Part shown: positions 1-5,835 of the stretch, one piece after another
How positions within the stretch are numbered: position 1 is the first letter of the stretch
Layout: every line of letters begins with the position of its first letter
Origin: Treponema sp. UBA1793
GTDB taxonomy: Bacteria; Spirochaetota; Spirochaetia; Treponematales; Treponemataceae
DNA length: 10,844 nucleotides
Reading direction: 5' to 3'
Assembly (NCBI GenBank): GCA_002314445.1
Contig: DCFX01000077.1
Location: 1 to 10,844 of the forward strand
Position numbers and translations under genes: made by a program
Notes under the pieces: generated by a model
Told to the model about the DNA's origin: nothing
Seen by the model: only the letters and a program-made list of their open reading frames with translations
Database searches by the model: none

Positions 1-356
1 TCAATCATGTTGTACATGTCCATCGAACGGTGTGCGACGGCGAATCCTGTCGCTGCAGGCGGATGCGCGTGAACGACACTATTAACATCCGCACGCTTTT
101 CGTAACAGCGCATATGCATTTTTATTTCACTCGACGGACGGTATCCCGCCTGCGCTTCCAATATTTCAAGATTCTCATTTACCCGGAGAAGTTTATCCGG
201 CGTAATAAAACTCTTGCTGATGCCTGTCGGCGTAACAAGGAACGTTCCGTCATCAAGTTTTGCCGAAACGTTTCCGTCATTTGCCGCGACCCAGCCAAGC
301 TGCCACATGTTATGGCAGACTGAGCATATCTGTTCCTTAGCTTCATGTATTTCCAT
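1..356 (-). CDS. fucA: L-fuculose-1-phosphate aldolase-like class II aldolase, partial (3' end beyond left edge)
   Basis: The minus strand reads an open frame of 118 residues from the ATG at 356-354 to the left edge. It shows the class II aldolase/adducin signature in order: NDGNVS (27-31 region), TPTG at 42-45, SSE at 75-77 and HAHP at 96-99. In E. coli FucA the equivalent Glu is the catalytic acid/base and the two His bind zinc. The third zinc His lies beyond the window. The family cleaves L-fuculose-1-phosphate to dihydroxyacetone phosphate and L-lactaldehyde in the cytoplasm. The start is supported by GAAGGAGC about 14 bases upstream and an in-frame stop at 389-387. Substrate is inferred from fucU and the GH29 fucosidase nearby. 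Rhamnulose-1-phosphate or ribulose-phosphate aldolase/epimerase relatives share these motifs, so fucA is probable rather than certain. It is divergent from the AraC gene at 468. Confidence 0.85.
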   Translation of the reverse strand, partial: MEIHEAKEQICSVCHNMWQLGWVAANDGNVSAKLDDGTFLVTPTGISKSFITPDKLLRVNENLEILEAQAGYRPSSEIKMHMRCYEKRADVNSVVHAHPPAATGFAVAHRSMDMYNMI

Positions 357-388
357 ACTGTCTGCAAAAGCTCCTTCAATTTTTACTT

Positions 389-452
389 ATCTTACCATCG
401 TATTTTTTTATCCTCTCTGTTGATTATGACAAAAAGTATGATAAAATTGACA
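389..452 (-). promoter_or_regulatory. fucA promoter with upstream activator-like box
   Basis: Read on the minus strand, an extended -10 element TGGTAAGAT lies at 397-389, with no good -35, as is usual for promoters that depend on an activator. About 35-65 bases upstream is the box at 452-421, beginning TGTCAATTTTATCATA and containing two TCATA words with a 12-base period. The same arrangement occurs upstream of fucU (5703-5640). The ungapped match from the box to just after the -10 is 52 of 66 positions. The box also overlaps the likely start region of the divergent AraC gene: on the plus strand TTGATT (420-425), 16 bases, TAAAAT (442-447). One regulator could therefore activate fucA and repress the regulator gene. 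Positions are seen directly; function is inferred. Confidence 0.6.
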
Positions 453-467
453 AAGAGGAACCGGTGT

Positions 468-1343
468 ATGAATTATCTGGAATATCATGAGAAAGCGGTA
501 CGAGGCACATTTAATTTTCCCATTCAGCTTTATTATGTTAATCGTTCCAACCCGCGGTACGAGATGCCCTTTCACTGGCATATGGAATGCGAACTGGTGC
601 TGGTACGAAAAGGCAGCCTGCAGCTTTTGCTCGACAGCAGCCCGGTCACGCTTCATGAAGGGGAATCAGTTTTTATTCCCGGAGGCGTACTGCACGGCGG
701 CTCGCCTGACAACAGCGTGTATGAATGCCTTGTTTTTGAGATGGAAAATATTCTTCACGACACAGTTATCTGCCGCGAAAAATACATGCCGCTTCTGAAC
801 GGTTCAATGCATATTACGGGCTGCTTTACACCTGACAGCGAGCCGGGCAGAATAGTAATTTCGCTCATGGATGAAATGAAAAAGGAACTTTCCGGTTATG
901 AATTTATAACGACGGGATTATTGTGGCAGTTTTTCGGTATTATTCTGCAGCAGCATCTGTATACGGAACAGACTGAATCGGAACGCAACGATACCAGATA
1001 CTCACTGCAGATGAAGAACGTACTCCGCCGTATCAGGATTGATTACGCATCACCATTAACACTGGAAGACCTTGCAGACGAAGCCGCAATGTCGCCTGAG
1101 TATTTCTCGCGCGTCTTTCATAAAGTTACGGGAAAGGCCCCGATAAATTATTTAAATTATTACCGGATAGAATGTGCGGCCGAACTTCTCCGTGCGACGC
1201 AGAAGCAGGTCATAGAAATAGCGCTGCTCTGCGGATTTAACGACGTCAGTTATTTCGTAAAACTTTTCAAGCGGTATAAAGATGTACCGCCGAATATATT
1301 CCGCAGGCAGGTGGCAGAAATAACCGCCGTCCGGCAGAACTAA
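468..1343 (+). CDS. AraC-family transcriptional regulator (cupin sensor plus C-terminal double HTH)
   Basis: This 291-residue protein has the usual AraC/XylS layout. The N-terminal cupin-like sensing domain (about 15-100) carries FHWHMECEL at 35-43 and PGGVLHGG at 71-78. A linker follows, then the DNA-binding domain (about 183-285) with LADEAAMSPEYFSRVFHKVTG at roughly 202-222 and the second helix-turn-helix IALLCGFNDVSYFVKLFKRY at 251-270. The family usually activates nearby sugar genes on binding the sugar. Start: the ATG at 468 has AGAGGA 8 bases upstream and begins at the normal cupin N-terminus. An in-frame upstream ATG at 345 would overlap fucA and lacks support. It is divergent from fucA across 111 bases that hold the shared box. 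Its stop overlaps that of the convergent fucosidase. The ligand is probably fucose or a fucose intermediate (inferred from neighbours). Confidence 0.9.
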   Translation: MNYLEYHEKAVRGTFNFPIQLYYVNRSNPRYEMPFHWHMECELVLVRKGSLQLLLDSSPVTLHEGESVFIPGGVLHGGSPDNSVYECLVFEMENILHDTVICREKYMPLLNGSMHITGCFTPDSEPGRIVISLMDEMKKELSGYEFITTGLLWQFFGIILQQHLYTEQTESERNDTRYSLQMKNVLRRIRIDYASPLTLEDLADEAAMSPEYFSRVFHKVTGKAPINYLNYYRIECAAELLRATQKQVIEIALLCGFNDVSYFVKLFKRYKDVPPNIFRRQVAEITAVRQN

Positions 1344-2809
1344 TCAGCCAGAATTCTGATTACGACAGGTTTGCTGCTTTTCACACTTTCCGTTCTGACG
1401 ACAAGCGCATCCTCTGTGCGCTTCCAGCCGGGCCGTTCATCAAAACCGAGTACGGAAACATTTTTTATTATTCCGTGAAAATGCGGCAGTTTTGCTGCAT
1501 CTTTTTCTGCAAGCGATTTGATTCTTACAACTCCGTCTTCCGGATATTTTAATATGAAGGCATAGATATACGAACCATTAACCGTAAAACGGATATCTTC
1601 GGATGTAAATCCTTTAAACTCTCCATCGGAAAACTGTCCTTCAACAACTTCAGTAGGACCTTCCGTCGAAATTCTCCAGACACTGCTGCCGTACACAGCC
1701 TCTCCGTTTATCTTAAGCCATTCACCGATTTCAAGGAGTATTCTCCTGTCCTCTTCCGGAATTGTACCGTCAGCCTTCGGTCCTATATTAAGAAGCATAC
1801 GGCCGTTTTTGCTTACGACGTCAACAAGGTTGCATAGTATTTCATTGGCCGTTTTATACTGGTTGTTCTCCGTATAGCACCAGGAATTCCTTGCTACGGC
1901 TGTATCGGTCTGCCATATATACGGCTTCGGGGAAGCAAACTGTCCGCGCTCAATATCGACTACAGCGCATCCGAACATGAATGCGTCGTGTTTGTAATTA
2001 ATAATACCTTCCCTGCCCTGTTCTGTCATACGGTTGTAATAATAGGCGGCAAACTTTTTAAGATACGGCTTCAGCGCACTGTGCTGTATCCACCAGTCAA
2101 AATAAACGACTGCCGGACAATACCTGTCGACAATTTCGCACGTCCTCACAAGCCAGTCTTCCATATACTCCTCTGTCGGACAGGATGCGGACAAATCCTG
2201 AAGATCCGGCTCTGGCATTGCAGGCCAGTAAAAATCACCGCATTTCAGCGGCTCTTTTATATCGCTCTCGAATTCTTTCCCGTGCCCCATAAAAAACCAG
2301 TGTTCAAACCGGTGCGAGGAAGCCCCGTAAATAATTCCTTTATCTTCAACCGCCTTTTTCAATTCTGCGGCAATGTCACGGCGGGGTCCCATCTCAAAGG
2401 CGTTGTAATGGGATACTTCGCTCCGATACATCTGGAATCCGTCATGATGTTCCGCTACCTGAACAATATAGTTCGCACCGGCCGCTTTAAAAATTTCCGC
2501 CCACTGGTCTGCATTAAAATTTTCAGCCTTGAACATAGGGATGAAATCTTTATAGCCGAAATCTTTCTGTTTTCCGTAAGTCTTTATATGATGCTCGTAT
2601 TCGGGAGAACCCTGGATATACATGTTTCTCGGATACCATTCATTCCTGAATGCAGGAACGGCATACACTCCCCAGTGAATGAAAATTCCGAATTTTGCGC
2701 CCCTGTACCACTCCGGAACACGATACTGCGACAGAGAGTCCCATGTATCATGATATTTTCCTTCGGCAACCACCTTATTAATTTCCTGAATATACTTCTT
2801 CTTATCCAT
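1340..2809 (-). CDS. Alpha-L-fucosidase, glycoside hydrolase family 29, cytoplasmic
   Basis: The 489-residue protein has the GH29 catalytic barrel signatures: FGIFIHWG (40-47), EHHDGFQMY (120-128), YFDWW (236-240) with Asp238 as the likely nucleophile, SWCY (309-312) and NGRMLLNIGPKADG (335-348). A C-terminal beta domain (about 375-489) follows. The family releases L-fucose from fucosylated glycans with retention of configuration. No signal peptide is visible, so it probably acts inside the cell on imported short fucosides. Start: ATG at 2809 with AAGGGAG 8 bases upstream. An upstream TTG at 2833 is in frame but less likely. It lies 59 bases after the dehydrogenase and is probably last in the operon. 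Its TAG shares bases with the TAA of the convergent AraC gene, and no intergenic terminator is present. The GH29 subfamily and linkage specificity cannot be read here. Confidence 0.93.
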   Translation of the reverse strand: MDKKKYIQEINKVVAEGKYHDTWDSLSQYRVPEWYRGAKFGIFIHWGVYAVPAFRNEWYPRNMYIQGSPEYEHHIKTYGKQKDFGYKDFIPMFKAENFNADQWAEIFKAAGANYIVQVAEHHDGFQMYRSEVSHYNAFEMGPRRDIAAELKKAVEDKGIIYGASSHRFEHWFFMGHGKEFESDIKEPLKCGDFYWPAMPEPDLQDLSASCPTEEYMEDWLVRTCEIVDRYCPAVVYFDWWIQHSALKPYLKKFAAYYYNRMTEQGREGIINYKHDAFMFGCAVVDIERGQFASPKPYIWQTDTAVARNSWCYTENNQYKTANEILCNLVDVVSKNGRMLLNIGPKADGTIPEEDRRILLEIGEWLKINGEAVYGSSVWRISTEGPTEVVEGQFSDGEFKGFTSEDIRFTVNGSYIYAFILKYPEDGVVRIKSLAEKDAAKLPHFHGIIKNVSVLGFDERPGWKRTEDALVVRTESVKSSKPVVIRILAD

Positions 2810-2868
2810 AATCCGTTCTCCCTTTTCAAGCAATGTTCCTCAGCCGTGCATTAACATCATCAACAATA

Positions 2869-3945
2869 TTATTTTAATTCCTCATCAAAGCAGACCGCAA
2901 CTTTTCCGCATTTTCCCGAAGCCATAAGGGCGTAAGCTTCCCCTGCTTTATCAAGACTGAACCGGTCCGTCACCAGTTTTTCGGGATGTATGTTCCACCT
3001 GACAAGTCGTTCTACAAGATCTTCCATACGCCACAGAGACGTCACCCACGAACCGTATATTGTCTTCTGTCCGTGAATAATATCCGGACTCGGATGAAAC
3101 GTTACCGTATTCCCTTCTCCGACCATCGCGATTTTTCCCCATTCACGGGTTGCCCTGATGGCAAGCTCCCGTCCGGCAGGATTTGCGCTGCAGTCTACTG
3201 CGCGTTCGGGACCGTATCCGTTCGTAACCCCGCGGATTTTCTCAAGCGCATCTTCTCCGGGTGCGAACACGTAATCCGCAAGACCAAGTTTCTTTGCGAC
3301 TTCCGCCCGTTCGGGAATGCCTTCAACACCAATCAGCCTGTTAGCACCCATTGCCTTCGCAAGCATAAGGGCGGCAAGGCCGACAGGTCCGAGTCCTACG
3401 ACAAGGACTGCATCATCGCCGCTTACGCCTATTTTTTCAAGGCCTTCGTACACTGTTCCAAAGCCGCAGGCAACCTGAGCACCGTCAGTATAAGTAAGCT
3501 GGTCGGGAAGTGCAACAAGATCCTTTTCATCGGCAAGAATATACGGAGCCATACCGCCGTTGCGCTGCCAGCCGTATGCGGCACGGTACGGGCTTTTACA
3601 GGAAATCTGATAGCCCATGCGGCAGTCGTGGCACACACCGCAGCCGGAAATATGATAAATAATCACCCGATCCCCTTTTTTAAAGCGCCTGAGTCCTTCA
3701 CCTGTTTTTTCAATAATGCCGCTCGGTTCATGCCCCGCAATAACGTCCTGATACGCCTCCGGTCCTTTTCCCAGGTGTTCGCGGTAGATGCAGCGTATGT
3801 CGCTTCCGCATATTGTGGAAGATTTTGTCCGTACCAGAACCTGACCGTATCCCGGCTCAGGAATGTCATATTCTTTCAGTTCGACGGAACTATTCCCCGG
3901 CAGTACAGCGCCAGTCATTTTTTTACCATTAATAAAACTGCTCAT
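2869..3945 (-). CDS. Zinc-dependent medium-chain dehydrogenase (sorbitol/threonine dehydrogenase-like)
   Basis: This 358-residue protein belongs to the zinc MDR alcohol dehydrogenase superfamily. Likely catalytic zinc ligands are Cys46 (TICGSD) and His72-Glu73 (GHEPSG), with Cys160 in the usual third-ligand region. The structural zinc lobe has Cys102, 105, 108 and 116. The Rossmann nucleotide-binding loop is GLGPVGL (184-190). An acidic Glu208 at the end of the second strand suggests NAD rather than NADP. Such enzymes oxidise polyols or secondary alcohols. In this locus a fucitol/fuculose or propanediol/lactaldehyde reaction is plausible but unproven. Start: ATG at 3945 with GGGGG 6 bases upstream, 19 bases after the reductase stop. 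The longer frame from 3996 would overlap the reductase and is rejected. It sits between the reductase and the fucosidase in one operon. Confidence 0.9.
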   Translation of the reverse strand: MSSFINGKKMTGAVLPGNSSVELKEYDIPEPGYGQVLVRTKSSTICGSDIRCIYREHLGKGPEAYQDVIAGHEPSGIIEKTGEGLRRFKKGDRVIIYHISGCGVCHDCRMGYQISCKSPYRAAYGWQRNGGMAPYILADEKDLVALPDQLTYTDGAQVACGFGTVYEGLEKIGVSGDDAVLVVGLGPVGLAALMLAKAMGANRLIGVEGIPERAEVAKKLGLADYVFAPGEDALEKIRGVTNGYGPERAVDCSANPAGRELAIRATREWGKIAMVGEGNTVTFHPSPDIIHGQKTIYGSWVTSLWRMEDLVERLVRWNIHPEKLVTDRFSLDKAGEAYALMASGKCGKVAVCFDEELK

Positions 3946-3964
3946 ACATTTCCCCCAAAAATTA

Positions 3965-4912
3965 TTATTTCCACAAATCGTGCCAGTCTGACGCACCGTC
4001 CCACAGGAACACCTGACCTTTAATAAGACGGCAGTTCCTGTCGACCGTTTTCATCTCCTCCATATCATCTCCTGACAGAGGTGCTTCCATAACTGCCTTG
4101 AAATTTGCATCGATGTTTTTCTGATTTACGGAAAACGGAATCGGGACGGCACCTGCTCCTGCTTCCCATTTCAGGCAGACCGCCGCGGGATGAACTCCGT
4201 ATTTTTTCGCAAGTTTCTTAACAACAGGTTCTTCCATATCGACTGCATCGTCCGGCGTTTTATCACGCTCAGGACGTCCCGGTGAACCAAGCGGACAAAA
4301 CGCTACCGGAATAATTCCGTTCTGTTTAACATATGCAAGAAGTTCTTTCTGCTGGAATGTCGGATGAAGTTCCATCTCGTTTACATACGGCTTAATCCGG
4401 GCATACTGCAATACTCCGGAAAGTTTTGCTGTTGTCATATTGGACGTGCCTATATGCCGGACCAGTCCCGCGTCGACAAGCTCCTCCATTTGACGCCACG
4501 TCTTCATATACTCATTTATATCAAACGGACGGGCATCAGGACTCCGCGATGTTACGCTGCATTTCGGAGGATGGTAGTTCGGGACAGGCCAGTGGACGAG
4601 ATACAAATCAAGATACTCAAGCTGTAAATCTTTGAGCGACTGCCTGCACGATTTTACGACCTCGCCTTCTCCGTGCATGTCGTTCCACAGTTTTGATGTA
4701 ATCCACAATTCTTCGCGCGAAACAAGGCCTTCGTCGAATGCGGTTTTCAGTACAGCGCCTATCTGAGCTTCGTTTCCGTATACCGATGCACAGTCGATAT
4801 GACGGTATCCGCAGCGCAGTGCATGTAAAACAGCCGATGCGACCTCATCCGGATTAACATGATCTGACCCGAATGTACCAAAACCGATTTTCGGAATATC
4901 CATGACTTTCAT
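3965..4912 (-). CDS. Aldo/keto reductase with altered cofactor motif
   Basis: A 315-residue single-domain (beta/alpha)8 reductase with the full AKR catalytic tetrad: Asp40 (HIDCASVYGNE), Tyr45, Lys74 (ITSKLWN) and His107 (LVHWPVP). GTSN (155-158), NEMELHP (178-184) and PLGSPGRP (207-214) complete the pattern. The family reduces aldehydes and sugar aldoses with NAD(P)H. The usual IPKS segment reads IPFS here (258-261). The Lys that typically contacts the 2'-phosphate of NADPH is replaced by Phe260, so NADH use is possible. Start: ATG at 4912 with AGGAG 5 bases upstream. It is probably first in an operon with the dehydrogenase and fucosidase, since a strong terminator separates it from fucU. 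Candidate roles are lactaldehyde reduction (replacing FucO) or fucose to fucitol. Both are inference. Confidence 0.9.
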   Translation of the reverse strand: MKVMDIPKIGFGTFGSDHVNPDEVASAVLHALRCGYRHIDCASVYGNEAQIGAVLKTAFDEGLVSREELWITSKLWNDMHGEGEVVKSCRQSLKDLQLEYLDLYLVHWPVPNYHPPKCSVTSRSPDARPFDINEYMKTWRQMEELVDAGLVRHIGTSNMTTAKLSGVLQYARIKPYVNEMELHPTFQQKELLAYVKQNGIIPVAFCPLGSPGRPERDKTPDDAVDMEEPVVKKLAKKYGVHPAAVCLKWEAGAGAVPIPFSVNQKNIDANFKAVMEAPLSGDDMEEMKTVDRNCRLIKGQVFLWDGASDWHDLWK

Positions 4913-5095
4913 AACCGCTCCTGAATCAACAAACGTTCTGCATTACTCACTGCCTCACAGCAACAGTAGAATGATGCGTCATGTATGCCGTAAATACAAT
5001 TCCCATTTTGCGTATATCATGTATCGTTTTACGCAGCTTATTCGTGCGGAGGGTTTAATGCCCCGCCCCCTGGATCGAGGTTGTTGATTCCGCAC
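4913..5095 (-). promoter_or_regulatory. Upstream region of the reductase-dehydrogenase-fucosidase operon
   Basis: This stretch lies between the fucU terminator and the reductase ATG and must hold the operon's promoter if the terminator is efficient. No strong -35/-10 pair stands out. The best on the minus strand is TTGTAT, 17 bases, CATCAT, which is weak. An 8-base direct repeat TCATGTAT occurs at 4979-4986 and 5017-5024 (38-base period) and could be operator half-sites. A 7-bp inverted repeat (GTGCGGA at 5044-5050, TCCGCAC at 5089-5095) encloses a GC-rich segment with GCCCCGCCCCC. The fucA/fucU box is not found here, so this operon may have separate control. Confidence 0.3.
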
Positions 5096-5132
5096 AAATA
5101 AAAATCCCGGCAGCAGCCATTCTGCCGGGATT
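5096..5132 (-). terminator. Intrinsic terminator downstream of fucU
   Basis: On the minus strand a perfect 11-bp stem (AATCCCGGCAG at 5132-5122 pairing with CTGCCGGGATT at 5113-5103) with an 8-base loop is followed by TTTTTATTT. It begins 31 bases after the fucU stop and should end a monocistronic fucU transcript, separating it from the reductase operon. Confidence 0.85.
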
Positions 5133-5163
5133 ACCTGCCGTTGCAAAAGCAGCAGTTTTTCTT

Positions 5164-5616
5164 TCAGTTGAACCTGAATTCCGGCAGAACCGGAATGACT
5201 CCTTTTTTTAATATAATGTTGCCATACGGAACGGTTTCTCCCGTCATAACAACCGCAAACGCGGATTTTGCACGCTCGTAAAATGCAAAGCGTTCAATCC
5301 GTTCAACGGTAGGTGTACCGGGCCAGTGTTTATCGATGACCTCCCTGTAAGACAATTCAACAGCAGGATCAAGCGTATCTCCCGGCGTTGCCGCCATCAT
5401 CATGACAGGAGACGGTACATACGGATCAAGATTTATGAGACGCAGGATACCGTCAAGCAGCCGGGGAAGGCGGATGCCGTCAGCACGGATAACCCGGCTG
5501 CTGCACGTTCTGCCGGGGAAAAAAGCGTCTGCCAGTATGATTTCGTCACCGTGGCCCATTTCGTCGAGTGCAGTCAGCAGTTCCGGACTTATTACCGGAG
5601 AAATATTTATCAGCAT
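5164..5616 (-). CDS. fucU: L-fucose mutarotase (RbsD/FucU family)
   Basis: This 150-residue protein resembles E. coli FucU closely along most of its length. It shares ISPVISPELLTALDEMGHGDEI (5-26), with the conserved His22 of the active site, DAFFPG (30-35), VIRADG (42-47), VMMMAATPGDTLDP (71-84), RFAFYERAKSAF (108-119) and YGNIILKKGV (130-139). FucU interconverts the alpha and beta anomers of L-fucose, supplying the anomer used by fucose isomerase. It is usually a small ring-forming cytoplasmic protein. Start: ATG at 5616 with AAGGAG 6 bases upstream. It is followed by a strong terminator, so it is probably transcribed alone. Its control region is shared with fucA. This is the clearest marker that the sugar handled here is fucose (the paralogue RbsD acts on ribose). 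Confidence 0.95.
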   Translation of the reverse strand: MLINISPVISPELLTALDEMGHGDEIILADAFFPGRTCSSRVIRADGIRLPRLLDGILRLINLDPYVPSPVMMMAATPGDTLDPAVELSYREVIDKHWPGTPTVERIERFAFYERAKSAFAVVMTGETVPYGNIILKKGVIPVLPEFRFN

Positions 5617-5639
5617 AGAAAGCTCCTTCAGTAAATTTT

Positions 5640-5703
5640 ATTTTACCAGTATCTTTTTGAATCCGCTCAGCCGATTATGAAAAATACTATGATAAAATTG
5701 ACA
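5640..5703 (-). promoter_or_regulatory. fucU promoter with activator-like box, duplicate of the fucA one
   Basis: On the minus strand an extended -10 element TGGTAAAAT lies at 5648-5640, and the box TGTCAATTTTATCATA begins at 5703. TCATA occurs twice with a 12-base period, as upstream of fucA. The box (5672-5703) matches 421-452 at 28 of 32 positions. The ribosome-binding word TGAAGGAGCTTT is also shared, shifted by one base. The box lies at about -40 to -70 from the expected transcription start, as expected for an AraC-type activator. Which of the three regulators in the window binds it is not known. Confidence 0.6.
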
Positions 5704-5710
5704 TACACAT

Positions 5711-5753
5711 TCTCCGGCTCATACAAAAAAAAATATCATCTCCGGCATATAAA
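5711..5753 (+). promoter_or_regulatory. Possible promoter/operator region of the XylR-type regulator
   Basis: An 8-base direct repeat TCTCCGGC occurs at 5711-5718 and 5739-5746 (28-base period). TATAAA at 5748-5753 could be a -10 element, but no matching -35 is visible. If used, transcription would start at about 5760, at the foot of the palindrome at 5759-5792. Confidence 0.3.
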
Positions 5754-5758
5754 TAAAG

Positions 5759-5792
5759 GGAACCTCTAAAAACTGAAGTTTTTAGAGGTTCC
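5759..5792. repeat. Perfect 16-bp inverted repeat in the leader of the XylR-type gene
   Basis: GGAACCTCTAAAAACT (5759-5774) and its exact complement AGTTTTTAGAGGTTCC (5777-5792) are separated by only GA. There is no T-run after it on the plus strand and only a broken one on the minus strand. No gene ends here, so it is not an ordinary terminator. It lies 43 bases before the regulator's preferred ATG. Options are a dispersed palindromic (REP-like) element, an operator or a 5' stabilising hairpin. Confidence 0.75.
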
Positions 5793-5835
5793 ATAAATTC
5801 CATTTCCGCTGATAATGATTTATACTTTTCTGCGT

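Noticed and set aside
30..323. Plus-strand 97-codon frame at the left edge
   Set aside because: It lies opposite the partial class II aldolase, whose SSE and HAHP motifs are plain.
345..467. Longer N-terminus for the first AraC protein from the ATG at 345
   Set aside because: It would overlap the divergent fucA start and add a tail not seen in the family; the ATG at 468 has a proper ribosome-binding site.
1988..2854. Plus-strand open frame (288 codons) opposite the fucosidase
   Set aside because: It is antisense to conserved GH29 motifs, with no domain and no start signal.
2986..4023. Long plus-strand open frame (345 codons) opposite the dehydrogenase
   Set aside because: It is antisense to a protein with clear zinc-dehydrogenase motifs, has no family features and reads as low-quality, Cys/His-rich shadow sequence.
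5759..5792. Palindrome considered as an intrinsic terminator
   Set aside because: No gene ends on either side and there is no clean T-run after the stem.
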